64,000 nucleotides of DNA from Paenibacillus rhizosphaerae (GTDB lineage Bacteria; Bacillota; Bacilli; Paenibacillales; Paenibacillaceae). The stretch covers positions 1,178,001 to 1,242,000 of the forward strand of contig NZ_JACHXJ010000002.1 in assembly GCF_014192015.1 (NCBI RefSeq). Direction: 5' to 3'. The notes under the pieces were generated by a model. The model made no database searches, was not told the origin of the DNA, and saw only the letters and a list, made by a program, of their open reading frames with translations. Below are positions 8,446-19,822 of the stretch, in pieces. The position numbers and the translations under genes are program-made. Positions within the stretch are counted from its first letter, which is position 1, and each line of letters starts with the position of its first letter.

Positions 8446-9186
8446 TCAAACCTCGAAATCATCGTGCAGTCTGCGCAGACGGTAAGCGTTCATGGCGGAT
8501 TCGCGCAGCTCCTCAAGAATGGTGTAATTCGCCCAGGCCCCTGCGATCGCGCCGATCCCTGGCATCATTTGCAGCATTTTCCGGAAATCGATCGCATCGC
8601 GATACTCGATCTGAAAAGTCTCCCAGTCCATATTACGGGAGTGCTCGGCGTCGGATAGCCATTGTTCCTTTTCCATATGCCAATGTTTGACGGATTCGAG
8701 CAGCCTGGCGCGGTTATCCACCCCTGAAAATGTCATTTGAAATATCTTGAGAATAAATACCCGCTCGGAGAAGTGCTTCGTGTCATAACCGTAAACATGC
8801 GCCAGCTCGAACAAAAATTTCATCTTGATCGCAATAAGAGCCGGAAAATCTACCATGCCAAGGATGATGCCGCCAGCTCCCGTTCCAGCACCTTCGGCAA
8901 CCGCAATTTTTTGGTACAGGGCAAACAATTCTTTTGCCTCTTGATCGGCAGATTCCAGAGTTAGAGTGCTTTGCACCGGACGGCTAGGCGTATATTCCGC
9001 ACCGAACAAAGCCGTGCGCACGATCGATCGTATGGTGGTCGTTATGACACTTTGCACCTTCGCGGGAATGAAATGGTTGATACGATTGCTGATGGTTTTC
9101 GATGTTTTTTCCATCCATCCCGGCGGTTTGAACATTTTATGTTCCCAATCGGCCACTTCCCTTTGTACTTTATGCTCGTAATTCAT
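8446..9186 (-). CDS. EcsC-family protein
   Basis: 246 aa from the ATG preceded by GGAAGGAG nine bases upstream; the open frame extends 46 codons further without a ribosome site. The core has the EcsC pattern (AVAEGAGTGAGGIILGMVDFPALIAIKMKFLFELAHVYG in pieces), an amphipathic glycine-rich segment followed by helices. EcsC proteins accompany an ABC exporter in Bacillus subtilis but are often solitary and of unknown function, as here. Convergent with the transport operon; no terminator is obvious in the 38-bp gap. Confidence 0.8.
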   Translation of the reverse strand: MNYEHKVQREVADWEHKMFKPPGWMEKTSKTISNRINHFIPAKVQSVITTTIRSIVRTALFGAEYTPSRPVQSTLTLESADQEAKELFALYQKIAVAEGAGTGAGGIILGMVDFPALIAIKMKFLFELAHVYGYDTKHFSERVFILKIFQMTFSGVDNRARLLESVKHWHMEKEQWLSDAEHSRNMDWETFQIEYRDAIDFRKMLQMMPGIGAIAGAWANYTILEELRESAMNAYRLRRLHDDFEV

Positions 9187-9411
9187 GATCCATCGCTCCT
9201 TCCAAGTACTTGCTTTATTATATTGTAACGGATAACGCTGTGATTCGGACCCGACCGCAGCACGTATCTGACCTCGACTAAAGTCCAGCATCGCAAAGAG
9301 GTTCGTCAGGCCCCCGACAGTCACGATTTCCGCAATCCTGAAGAAACCTTCCCACGCATGGCGTTATAGGATGAAGGTGATAAATGGCGTTGGCCAGAGG
9401 AGGAGATCACC

Positions 9412-9900
9412 GTGAACATGATTGAAGATTGGATCCGAGAATTAAAAAGGGAAGCCGAATCGACACGCTTGCTTCTTGAAAGGTTGCCTGAGGACAAACT
9501 TTCTTGGCGGCCGCACCCCAGGTCGATGTCTCTAGGACAGCTCGCTCTGCATGCTGCGGGAGTTCAAGGGGGGCTGGCTCTATTGCTGAACGAGGCGGTC
9601 AGCGAAGTTCCGGTCGTTCCGCTGCCGGAGCCGACCACCCGGCAAGAATTGCTCGAAGTACTGGAATGGAGCGTGTCTCTTGCCGAGAGCAAGCTTCGGG
9701 AATGGGGAGAAGTCGGGCTAAGGAATACCTGGAAGCTCGTCAGCAAAGGAGAAACCATCTTGGAAGCGCCACGGATCGACATGGCCCGCACGCTGATGTT
9801 CAATCATGTGTATCATCATCGGGGACAGTTGACGGTCTATCTGCGACTGCTCGAAATATCCGTTCCTGGGATGTACGGACCCAGCGCGGACGAACAATAA
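9412..9900 (+). CDS. DinB-superfamily protein
   Basis: 162 aa, GTG start with GGAGGAG seven bases upstream. Four-helix DinB/YfiT fold with three likely metal-binding histidines: one in QLALHAAG and two in FNHVYHHRGQL. Family members are metal-dependent thiol S-transferases or damage-inducible proteins of unclear role. Stands alone, divergent from the EcsC gene, and is followed by a terminator at 10003. Confidence 0.88.
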   Translation: MNMIEDWIRELKREAESTRLLLERLPEDKLSWRPHPRSMSLGQLALHAAGVQGGLALLLNEAVSEVPVVPLPEPTTRQELLEVLEWSVSLAESKLREWGEVGLRNTWKLVSKGETILEAPRIDMARTLMFNHVYHHRGQLTVYLRLLEISVPGMYGPSADEQ

Positions 9901-10002
9901 CGGAAATTCAGAGACGAGTCCGAGTGAACGAAAGGCAATGGAACGCGGTGGAACGCCTTGAATGACGATATCAACCCTCAGATTGGAATGTTGAAATCAA
10001 AA

Positions 10003-10036
10003 AAAGAACCTGGACAGATTCCCAGGTTCTTTCTTA
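10003..10036 (+). terminator. Rho-independent terminator after the DinB gene
   Basis: AAAGAACCTGG (10003-10013) pairs with CCAGGTTCTTT (10022-10032). A short T-rich tail follows, and an A-run precedes it, so it may act in both directions. Confidence 0.7.
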
Positions 10037-10051
10037 TTGCACAAAAAAAGA

Positions 10052-10101
10052 CGTGATGATATAATCAGATCACGACTGACTTATGTTATAAAGTCATAAG
10101 T
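10052..10101. promoter_or_regulatory. two palindromes upstream of the rph-like gene
   Basis: CGTGAT/ATCACG (10052-10057 and 10069-10074) and ACTTATG/CATAAGT (10079-10085 and 10095-10101, nine-base spacer) lie in the 150 bp before the rph-like gene. They look like operator sites. No regulator is encoded next to them, and the -35/-10 elements are not clear. Confidence 0.4.
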
Positions 10102-10176
10102 ATCTTATCTTGCATTTTAAATATAACATGCCAGTTGAGCTCTTGTCAAAGGTTTTTTTATCAATCTGATGGGTAG

Positions 10177-12786
<2,610 letters not shown>

Positions 12787-12800
12787 CTGGCGTTGTCGAG

Positions 12801-14069
12801 TTATTCTGTTGCTGTTAACGGCTTGTTTTTAAAGGAACGAATCCAGGGCACTGCACGTAACATGGCCCAGCTCATGAATGAATTATGAATGGAGAAGCGC
12901 TTCAGCATCCCCTTGGCGGCTTCAACCTCACGAAATGCATACTGGCTCATCTCCGCTTGATAAGATGCAATGGCTTCCTCTAAAGATTCACCTCGGGATA
13001 CTGCCGCTTTAAGTTTTTCAGCGAGAAGAGCTGCATCTCGTAGGGCTGTGTTGCCTCCATGAGATCCAGTGGGTGGCATGGCATGTACCGCATCGCCCAT
13101 TAAAGTGATTGGGGATACCGGCCAGGAAGACGGCTTCCTGGCCGCTTTTAATTTGACCAGCATGGTGTAATCTGCGTCGGCTTGGTTCACGAACCGCCGC
13201 AGCAAGGGATGAAAGTCCAGGGCAGACTCTAGCGCAAAGCGATGCAGTATCTCGGTATCAAGTTTCTCTTGAGATACCGGAAACCGTTCTTTTGGCAGGA
13301 GAAGAGCCCACATGACATAATCGTCAGAAATAGGAGGTAATTGCTCTGCTCCAAATCGAGAAAAAGCCGCTTGCGGGGCTTCACGGAAGTTCATCGTCGT
13401 AAAGAAAAAGCCGTTACCCGCTTTTCCAATGGCGTATACGCCGCTCGTTTTCAGTGGAGCAGGAACGATGGACTGCCCGTTATGGAGAAGAGGCGTGCGG
13501 CCATAAATTCCCCAGCTGTTCGCATCCTCCGGGTCACAGTCGGGCAGCAGCTGTTTCCGTAATGCCGAATTTACACCATCGGCACCAATGACGAGTGAAG
13601 CCTGTGTATAACTACCGTCAGAAAAGTGAAGGGTGGCGCCATCCGCCGCCGCATCGGCTCGAACGGCCTTTTTTCCATAATGAATCCGATCCTGCAGCCC
13701 TTCGAGCATAATCGTACGCAGGGTTTGGCGATCGGTTTGACGCGGCGTTCGTAAATCGGTACCGCTCCGATCCCCTTTGAATGTGAGCTTGAAGACCTCT
13801 CCAAGGTCCTGATTTGTAACTCGAAAGTAAGAATCTTCATCAGTGGGCGATGTGGTGGCCAAAAACAAATCGAATAAACGCGGCGGAAGACACTTTTGAA
13901 GACCTGTTATCCCGTACTCGTCTAGCGTGACCCGATATCCTTGGCGGCGGGCAAACGGTTCCGGATCACTTTCGTACACATAGACATCGAACCCGGCGCG
14001 AAGTAACGAATGGGCCAAACACAATCCGCTTAACCCGGCGCCAGCAATCGCTACTGAAATTCGGGACAT
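12801..14069 (-). CDS. FAD-dependent monooxygenase
   Basis: 422 aa from the second ATG, which has AGAGG eight bases upstream (a first ATG is two codons earlier). Group A flavin hydroxylase features: GAGLSG dinucleotide motif near the N-terminus, the DG motif in VIGADGVNSALRK, and the GD motif LMGDAVHAMPPTGSHGGN. Similar in size to aromatic hydroxylases and TetX-like antibiotic oxidases. Divergent from a MarR regulator with a palindrome between them, so it probably responds to a small aromatic or drug-like compound. Convergent with the rph-like gene. Confidence 0.88.
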   Translation of the reverse strand: MSRISVAIAGAGLSGLCLAHSLLRAGFDVYVYESDPEPFARRQGYRVTLDEYGITGLQKCLPPRLFDLFLATTSPTDEDSYFRVTNQDLGEVFKLTFKGDRSGTDLRTPRQTDRQTLRTIMLEGLQDRIHYGKKAVRADAAADGATLHFSDGSYTQASLVIGADGVNSALRKQLLPDCDPEDANSWGIYGRTPLLHNGQSIVPAPLKTSGVYAIGKAGNGFFFTTMNFREAPQAAFSRFGAEQLPPISDDYVMWALLLPKERFPVSQEKLDTEILHRFALESALDFHPLLRRFVNQADADYTMLVKLKAARKPSSWPVSPITLMGDAVHAMPPTGSHGGNTALRDAALLAEKLKAAVSRGESLEEAIASYQAEMSQYAFREVEAAKGMLKRFSIHNSFMSWAMLRAVPWIRSFKNKPLTATE

Positions 14070-14136
14070 ATTCATCAGCCTCTTTTCATTTGCTTATCAG
14101 CAATTTTATTGATACAATGTAAGCAGCAAAAACATT

Positions 14137-14152
14137 TTATCTCACGAGATAA
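14137..14152. promoter_or_regulatory. MarR operator candidate
   Basis: TTATCTCACGAGATAA is a palindrome with 7-bp arms and a 2-bp centre, placed in the 109-bp gap between the divergent monooxygenase and MarR genes. MarR dimers bind 16-20 bp palindromes of this form. Confidence 0.65.
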
Positions 14153-14178
14153 GATAAATATAAAAGAGGATGATTTTT

Positions 14179-14628
14179 ATGTCAACAAGCAAAAACATCA
14201 ATATTCTTACTGAAGAATTAAGGAATAACAGTACGGCAACGATCCTGTTTCACCAAGCCATTGCTGCAAAGTTAGGAATCAATTCCACGGATCACAAATG
14301 CTTGGATGTCATTATGAAGAACCAACCCCTTACGGCCGGTCAGCTTGCTACATTGACTGGATTGACAACGGGGGCGGTTACGGGCGTTTTGGACAGGCTG
14401 GAAAAGGTAGGCTACATTTTTCGTGAACAAGATCCGGAAGACAAGAGAAGGGTCAACATTTGCATGAACCAAGAAAATGCGGAAAAGAACATCATCCCGC
14501 TCTTCAGTTCATTTGCAGCGGAAATGAATCAACTGCTATCTAATTATGATGATAAGGAACTTGAGTTCATCATTGAGTTTATTAGACAGTGCAATCGTGT
14601 GTTAAAGAAATTTACTGAAAAACGATAA
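14179..14628 (+). CDS. MarR-family transcriptional regulator
   Basis: 149 aa. The ATG at 14179 is chosen because AAAGAGG abuts the earlier ATG at 14170 but is correctly spaced from this one. The winged helix region reads QLATLTGLTTGAVTGVLDRLEKVGYIFREQDPEDKRR in pieces, with the wing DPEDKRR typical of MarR proteins. It should bind the palindrome at 14137 and repress the divergent monooxygenase and itself until a ligand releases it. Confidence 0.92.
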   Translation: MSTSKNINILTEELRNNSTATILFHQAIAAKLGINSTDHKCLDVIMKNQPLTAGQLATLTGLTTGAVTGVLDRLEKVGYIFREQDPEDKRRVNICMNQENAEKNIIPLFSSFAAEMNQLLSNYDDKELEFIIEFIRQCNRVLKKFTEKR

Positions 14629-14672
14629 TTCTTCATGCCAGACTGAAAAGATTTGGGTTTTACCAGGTCAGT

Positions 14673-15635
14673 TTACGGAAGGTACAAGCCCATTCTTTCC
14701 TGGATCACCTCCAAGACTTCTCTTGGCATCTCCCTGACCTTGACATCTCCCCCCAGGAACAACAGCCAATTGGTTAATTCGGTTATTTCTTCGGATTTAT
14801 CAACATGAATATAGGTCCTTAATATAGCTGTCGTTTGGTAAGGATTCGTATAGGAAAGGGACACTTTGATAGGATGGTATTTCCTGAACTGCGCAATTGC
14901 TTTTGGCCCCAGTTCTAGCACCAGGTTGATGACCTCATCTTGCTTACGCAGCTGTTCCTGGATCTTTTTTTTACTTATTCTTTTTTTCAAAGGGTATGGC
15001 TCTACATTGGTCAGATCATCAACAGGAATAATCCTCCTCTTTTCTGCCTTCAAATCAAATCCTTCGATCAGCCACACGCTTTTCTCCCGATAGAGGTGCA
15101 GGAGATAAATGGGACAGGATTTGTTTTCCTTCCCTTCTTGGAAGCTGACCAATAAATAGCTGTTCATGAGAAGGATTTGGATGAGCTTTTCCAGCATCGG
15201 ATGGGGGAGGTCCGACAGGTCGAGCAGGTCGGGGTTGTTGGGGTTGGTCCCTTCAAACAGTAAGATTTGATTCAAAAGGACAAGGTCATCCTGCTGGTTT
15301 GTCGAAATCAGACCAAGCAATTTTTCGGCCAGCGACTGGCGGCTCTTCAAATAAGGGAGTTGCTGATTTCTGGTGGCCATGAAGGCGATGAACAAGGCTT
15401 TAATTTCGGTATCGGTAAAGCGGACCGTGGGCAGGATCGAGTTGTTCATGACGAAATACCCTCCGTCCCTGCCTACTTCAGCAACAAGCGGCATCCCCAT
15501 GGCTTCAATTTCCCGGATATCCCGGATCGCCGTCGATCGGGAGATGTTAAATTCCTGCATGATTTCAGAAATGGTAAAGTGGGCGCGGTTGTTGATGTAC
15601 CGCATGATGATATTAATCCGTTCAACTTTTTTCAT
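14673..15635 (-). CDS. YafY-like HTH/WYL-domain transcriptional regulator
   Basis: 320 aa, RBS AGGAGA. An N-terminal HTH_11 segment (FTISEIMQEFNISRSTAIRDIREIEAMG region) is followed by a WYL ligand-binding domain containing YREKSVWLIEGFDLKAEKRR and a C-terminal extension. Proteins of this architecture usually control the divergent neighbour, here the GyrI-like protein at 15747, in response to small ligands. Confidence 0.9.
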   Translation of the reverse strand: MKKVERINIIMRYINNRAHFTISEIMQEFNISRSTAIRDIREIEAMGMPLVAEVGRDGGYFVMNNSILPTVRFTDTEIKALFIAFMATRNQQLPYLKSRQSLAEKLLGLISTNQQDDLVLLNQILLFEGTNPNNPDLLDLSDLPHPMLEKLIQILLMNSYLLVSFQEGKENKSCPIYLLHLYREKSVWLIEGFDLKAEKRRIIPVDDLTNVEPYPLKKRISKKKIQEQLRKQDEVINLVLELGPKAIAQFRKYHPIKVSLSYTNPYQTTAILRTYIHVDKSEEITELTNWLLFLGGDVKVREMPREVLEVIQERMGLYLP

Positions 15636-15746
15636 CGGAGTCTCCTAAACAGTATCACTTTTTGACATGATTTAAAGTTATTATAAACCCATCAAGTGAA
15701 AACACAAATCATTTGAACAAATTTTAAAAAAGGAAGGTAATCCAAT

Positions 15747-16226
15747 ATGACACAATTTACGTTGGAAGAAAAGGACAGCTTTATCGTTTTGGGGATTGGA
15801 ACGGAACTGAAGAGCGATTACACAGACTTCGCCGGCATCAACAAGGAAAAGGCGGACTTCTGGTCGGCCGTCGAAGAAGACGGAAGGCTGGACACGTTAA
15901 AATCCATCGCCGCAAATGATTACATTTTTGCCGTGAACGAAGCGGTGAACAACAAGATGATGTACTATGCCGGCGTTATGACGGATGCATCGCTGCCAGA
16001 GGCGACAAGAATGATTCAATTCCCTCAGGGGGAATACCTCGTAGTTAAAGGGGAAGCGGCGACGTCCGATGAACTGAGCAATCAGCTTGCTGGCGTTGCC
16101 TTTGGTCAAGTGCTGCCGGCTGCGAAAGATTTTGCTTATGTTGGAGGACCGAATGCATCGGTTGAGATGGGGCAGCGAGACGGCGTCGTATTCGGCGAAA
16201 TGTGGATTCCTGTTGTTAAGAAGTAA
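15747..16226 (+). CDS. GyrI-like small-molecule-binding domain protein
   Basis: 159 aa, RBS AGGAAGG. A stand-alone AraC effector-binding (GyrI/SbmC-like) fold: VLGIGTELKSDY near the start, an acidic strand EYLVVKGEA in the middle and VVFGEMWIPV at the end. Such proteins bind hydrophobic or drug-like compounds; some hydrolyse them or protect gyrase. Divergent from the WYL regulator at 14673, with which it very probably forms a sensing pair. Confidence 0.85.
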   Translation: MTQFTLEEKDSFIVLGIGTELKSDYTDFAGINKEKADFWSAVEEDGRLDTLKSIAANDYIFAVNEAVNNKMMYYAGVMTDASLPEATRMIQFPQGEYLVVKGEAATSDELSNQLAGVAFGQVLPAAKDFAYVGGPNASVEMGQRDGVVFGEMWIPVVKK

Positions 16227-16244
16227 GTAGATCGTGACGTAACC

Positions 16245-16293
16245 GAGGCGAGTTTTGCCCGTAGCTTAGGTGTAACGCCTCGCAAAACTTTTT
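16245..16293 (+). other. crossed inverted repeats before a T-run (possible attenuator)
   Basis: GAGGC (16245-16249) can pair with GCCTC (16277-16281), and AGTTTTGC (16251-16258) with GCAAAACT (16282-16289). The two pairings cross rather than nest. The second runs into TTTTT and just precedes the ribosome site of the next gene, so it could work as a terminator or anti-terminator switch. Confidence 0.4.
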
Positions 16294-16305
16294 GGAGGGA
16301 TGGAA

Positions 16306-16770
16306 ATGTCGTATATCGTTGATTTTAAAGACGTGTCTACCGTTGGTGTTGAGTCTTCTCCCGTAGCGGAGGCGCTTGCTGGGCTGCGTGCGAATGAGGC
16401 CCGTTACTTCATGAACAAGTATAAGCACGAATTTACGGTCGTACCTGCCAGCGAAAGTCAGGAGACCCTTGATTATGTGAACCGGATTTTGAAAGAAGAA
16501 CGTGATCTCGAGTTTGCAGCCAAGCCTTTGGAAACATCACGTTTTCAAGTCGAAAACATTCAATTCACCTACGTCTTTTATGAAGATGGTCTGGGGCTCA
16601 ATGTGATGTATACGGTGGATGACCCGAAGAAGCGGGCCGTTGGTTTTAAGCTTTCGGACGGGATGGAGGAACCGAAGGAGCTGGAAGGGAAATTTAAGTT
16701 TGCCCGGCAGAAGTCTAAATTGGCCGGAACGATCCGGGGCTCGTTTTTTGTCATAAAGAAGGAGTATTAA
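16306..16770 (+). CDS. conserved hypothetical protein
   Basis: 154 aa starting at the second ATG; GGAGGG lies six bases before it and abuts the earlier one at 16300. No signal peptide or membrane segment. Mixed alpha/beta content with a charged middle (VNRILKEERDLEFAAKPLE) and a basic C-terminus. I do not recognise the family. It follows the GyrI-like gene by about 80 bp that hold crossed inverted repeats, and ends at a strong terminator, so it may belong to the same WYL-regulated unit. Confidence 0.75.
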   Translation: MSYIVDFKDVSTVGVESSPVAEALAGLRANEARYFMNKYKHEFTVVPASESQETLDYVNRILKEERDLEFAAKPLETSRFQVENIQFTYVFYEDGLGLNVMYTVDDPKKRAVGFKLSDGMEEPKELEGKFKFARQKSKLAGTIRGSFFVIKKEY

Positions 16771-16780
16771 ACTACTTATG

Positions 16781-16807
16781 AAAAAGCCGCAAAGCTGCGG
16801 CTTTTTT
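16781..16807 (+). terminator. terminator of the AGCCGCA/TGCGGCT family
   Basis: AAAAAGCCGCA (16781-16791), loop AAGC, then TGCGGCTTTTT (16796-16806). This stem type recurs at least seven times in the window. Confidence 0.92.
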
Positions 16808-16868
16808 GTATTTTAATTTACATGAACATCGGATGAAATAGATACCGGATTGGTCAAGCGGAGGCGAT

Positions 16869-16991
16869 TTACATAACATGGTATGAACGAAATTTTTGAA
16901 TAAAGCCCTCCAGCCAATCTTCCGAAAAGTCCAGGGCGCCAGAATCGTTATAAATGAATGCCACATCAAGAAAAGCCACCTGGTTAATCAA
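16869..16991 (-). pseudogene. C-terminal gene remnant, possibly zeta-toxin-like ATPase
   Basis: Directly after the DinB stop a minus-strand frame reads about 40 codons of protein-like sequence containing VAFLDVAFIYNDSGALDFSE and ending at a TAA at 16869. It has no plausible start or ribosome site of its own. The VAF-IYDNSG-like pattern resembles the tail of zeta-toxin-like P-loop ATPases, which is a weak call. It looks like the 3' remnant of a deleted gene. Confidence 0.35.
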
Positions 16992-17461
16992 GATCCTTGG
17001 CTCTCGCGATAGGCCTTCTTTACCCTTTCAATTTGAGCAAGGTGACCACGGACATGTTCGACTCGAAATACCAATAATTGCTTAAAGTTGAATCGCGCCT
17101 GGTCGACATATACTCCAACTCGCTCGGTTTGTTCACTGGTCAGATTGTCTAGAATGGTCTGCATACTGAGGCGCAGCAGCTTGAACAGTAGCAGATACTG
17201 CTCGCGGTCCAATAAATCATAACCTAAGTTATTCGCCCATGCGTCCTGGTCAAATGAAATCAGGGTCGGCTCATCCTCCGCCAACACTTTTTTAAGTCGA
17301 GATGTAGAAGACATCTCTGAATCTGCCACGTGTATGAGAATTTGATGAATGCTCCATTTGTCCGGTGCAGGCTTGTAACGAAGCCCCTCCTCCGTTAATC
17401 CTTCGATGGCCTCACGCAGCATTTCGTATCCTGAGGCATATTCCTTAATGATGTCCTCCAA
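16988..17461 (-). CDS. DinB-superfamily protein
   Basis: 157 aa from a TTG with TTGGAGGAA six bases upstream; the longer open frame upstream lacks a ribosome site. DinB fold with the usual triad: His in QILIHVADSE and two His in FRVEHVRGHLAQIE. The YKPAPDKWSIHQIL segment is typical of DinB_2 proteins. Probable metal-dependent transferase or stress protein. Followed by a gene remnant at 16869. Confidence 0.85.
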   Translation of the reverse strand: MEDIIKEYASGYEMLREAIEGLTEEGLRYKPAPDKWSIHQILIHVADSEMSSTSRLKKVLAEDEPTLISFDQDAWANNLGYDLLDREQYLLLFKLLRLSMQTILDNLTSEQTERVGVYVDQARFNFKQLLVFRVEHVRGHLAQIERVKKAYRESQGS

Positions 17462-17580
17462 TTGAATTCCTCCAATCTTTAAGTAAACTTCATATATTAT
17501 AAACAACTAATAGGTTAAGATGTTCTTGGTTTTAGGTAAATACCATTGGAACGATTAAGAACATTGTATAACTTACAATT

Positions 17581-18174
17581 TCAACCGTTGTTATCAAGAC
17601 ATGGTATATTTCGTATATATCTGGTCAACATTCTCGCTATATCTTCGGGAGGAATGGAACGATCCGTCGTAAACCAATGTTGTATCATTCCAAATTGTGC
17701 ATTTCCCAAATAAGCAATGGCATAATCAGTAAATAGGCTTTCGGAATTATCAGCTTGATCTCGTTTCAGATTTTCATACAAACGTGTGCCTACTAAATAC
17801 TGAAGCCGTTCTTTTAATTCTGCTGGAGCTGCCGAATGGAATAGTGCTTTAAAAAAGCTGGCATGCTTATGCATGTATTGAAAGGCTTTGGTAATAGGCG
17901 GATAAGCTTCTTCATGATCAGGAAAGTGCCTCAACTCCTGAAGGTTGAGAGGTTCGAATACACTCAATAATTCTTGAATAAACGCTGTTTCCTCAATCAG
18001 ATGAAAAATATCTTTATAGTGCAAATAAAAAGTGCCTCGATTAATTCCTGCTGTTTCACAAAGGCTTTTAACGGTCAGCGCTTTAATACCTTTGTTCTCT
18101 AAAATATACAACAATGCATCCTCCATTAACATGCGACTGCGGGTCACTCTCAAATCCGTACTATTTGCGATCAA
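17581..18174 (-). CDS. TetR/AcrR-family transcriptional regulator
   Basis: 197 aa, TTG start behind GGTGGGGGA. Helix-turn-helix at about residues 28-60 (LTVKSLCETAGINRGTFYLH) with the C-terminal TetR_C-like domain of the YxaF/DhaS group. Divergent from the aldo/keto reductase at 18351. The shared 176-bp gap holds a consensus promoter and a long palindrome, so it is the likely repressor of that gene. Confidence 0.9.
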   Translation of the reverse strand: MIANSTDLRVTRSRMLMEDALLYILENKGIKALTVKSLCETAGINRGTFYLHYKDIFHLIEETAFIQELLSVFEPLNLQELRHFPDHEEAYPPITKAFQYMHKHASFFKALFHSAAPAELKERLQYLVGTRLYENLKRDQADNSESLFTDYAIAYLGNAQFGMIQHWFTTDRSIPPEDIARMLTRYIRNIPCLDNNG

Positions 18175-18256
18175 TGGTATCCCCCACCTATTATGAAATG
18201 TTTATCAACACTTTTGACGTTGTATCTATTAATCAACACTTGGCCTTTTATGTGCA

Positions 18257-18319
18257 TTGATCCCCTCGTTATGCTTGATTATAATTGCTTCCATAGCCTT
18301 AATCAACACGTGTTCATTA
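18257..18319 (+). promoter_or_regulatory. aldo/keto reductase promoter with downstream palindrome operator
   Basis: TTGATC (18257-18262), 17-base spacer, TATAAT (18280-18285). The palindrome TAATCAACACGTGTTCATTA (18300-18319, one mismatched pair) starts about 8 bases after the expected transcription start, suited to a TetR roadblock. The motif TCAACAC also occurs twice upstream near 18208 and 18232. Confidence 0.75.
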
Positions 18320-18350
18320 GCTTTGGGCTTTACATTAAAGGAGGAAAACC

Positions 18351-19382
18351 ATGGAATATAGATATCTTGGAAAGACGGGTACAAAAGTCAGCGCGTTTGC
18401 ATTAGGCGGATCCAGTTTTGGAGCAAGGGCAAGCGAAGAAGAGAGCATAAAAATGATTGATGAAGCCTTGGACTTTGGCATCAATCTGATTGATACATCT
18501 AACAGATACGGAAATGGGGAATCAGAACGCATTATCGGAAAAGCACTTCAGAACAGGCGGCATAATGTCATATTAGCTTCTAAATTTGGTGCGGAGGCTG
18601 CTCAAGAATTAAATCATAGTGGTGCATCTCGTCGTTGGATACGAACTGCTGTTGAACAAAGTCTATTACGTTTGCAGACCGAATACATAGACCTTTATCA
18701 ACTTCATCTTCCTTTTGAATTTGTTGCTTATGAGGAGATTCTATTAACGTTGAACGATTTAGTTAAAGAAGGGAAAATTCATCATATCGGCACTTCAAAC
18801 CACTTGGGTTGGCAAATGGTTCAGGCCCAAGCCATTAGTGATCGATATCATATTCAGCGATTTGTAAGTGAGCAAACCCCATATTCTCTGATCAATCGGC
18901 GAATGGAATTTGAACTTGCTGAAGTCGCACAACAATATGACCTTTCTCTATTTGTGTACAGTCCCTTATCTGGTGGCTTACTAACTGGAAAATACAAGGC
19001 TGGTCAAGCTGCACAAAACGATTCGCGCGCCGCCGCATTAAAAGGATATGCAGATACGCTAGATCCTGAGCTAGCTGAAAATGAATATAAGTTTATGATT
19101 ATTGAAAAGCTGCAGCAGCTGGCAAATGAAGCGGGGATTTTGCTAGCGGATATGGCAATAGCTTTTACCCAAAGTCATCCATCCGTCACATCAACTCTAT
19201 GGGGACCACGCACTTCAGAGCAATTAAAAGCCTATATTTCCGGTGCAGAGTTGAGGCTCGGTCCGGATGTGCTGGATGCGATTGATGCCATTGTTCCGCC
19301 GGGCAAACGGATCGATGACAAAGAGCAAACCTGGACTCCAGAGTGGATGAGTGCCGAACGGCGCAGACGACACATGCCCTGA
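18351..19382 (+). CDS. aldo/keto reductase
   Basis: 343 aa, RBS AAAGGAGG. An NADPH-dependent (beta/alpha)8 reductase with the catalytic tetrad visible: Asp in LIDTSNRYGNGE, the Tyr of that segment, Lys in LASKFG and His in LYQLHLP. Length and the long C-terminal part fit the potassium-channel-beta/YghZ-like subgroup. Probably reduces aldehydes or ketones in the cytoplasm under control of the divergent TetR protein. Confidence 0.92.
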   Translation: MEYRYLGKTGTKVSAFALGGSSFGARASEEESIKMIDEALDFGINLIDTSNRYGNGESERIIGKALQNRRHNVILASKFGAEAAQELNHSGASRRWIRTAVEQSLLRLQTEYIDLYQLHLPFEFVAYEEILLTLNDLVKEGKIHHIGTSNHLGWQMVQAQAISDRYHIQRFVSEQTPYSLINRRMEFELAEVAQQYDLSLFVYSPLSGGLLTGKYKAGQAAQNDSRAAALKGYADTLDPELAENEYKFMIIEKLQQLANEAGILLADMAIAFTQSHPSVTSTLWGPRTSEQLKAYISGAELRLGPDVLDAIDAIVPPGKRIDDKEQTWTPEWMSAERRRRHMP

Positions 19383-19432
19383 AGAGTCATTGGAGAAGAA
19401 GATTGTATGCACGTATTGGGTCTAAATGAATA

Positions 19433-19822
19433 TTAATGATTCGTTTTTACTCTAAAAGGATTGTAGAAGGCACGAATATCCTGTGCCAAGAGCTCGGGCT
19501 CTTCCAATGCGGTAAAATGTCCGCCACGGGGCAGCGAAGTCCAGCGGGTTATATTTAAGTTGCGGCAGCCCACTCTTGGGGGGGTGACAAGATGTCTGCC
19601 TCGTGAGCGATCCATTCCAACGCGTTGTTCTTATATTTCAGTTCTTCCTCGGACAGCTTTGCCTGATCCGTTCACATCAAATGAGTCCTCAGGGTTACCG
19701 TCGCGGCTGGCTGGATCCGTAAGCAGAGGAATGATCTTTTCGTAACGAAGGTAACTGTCGGGCCAACCGAGAGTAAGAATGATGGGCAGAGGGTCAGGCC
19801 CTTTACCTCGCTCCCATCCCAC
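19433..19822 (-). pseudogene. decayed epoxide hydrolase
   Basis: Pieces of an alpha/beta epoxide hydrolase are scattered over different minus-strand frames. An N-terminal piece around GPDPLPIILTLGWPDSYLRY corresponds to the family's GPxPLPLLLTHGWPGS stretch, with Asp in place of the oxyanion-area Gly. A middle fragment reads EEELKYKNNALEWIAHEAD. A C-terminal piece has LPRGGHFTALEEPELLAQDI with the catalytic His. The catalytic Asp region and most of the cap domain are missing and at least one frameshift is present. Under 400 bp remain of about 1.15 kb. Confidence 0.8.

Noticed and set aside
9504-9965. 153-codon ORF overlapping the DinB gene in another frame
   Set aside because: Arg/Ser-rich frame shadow; the DinB frame has the His triad and a good ribosome site.
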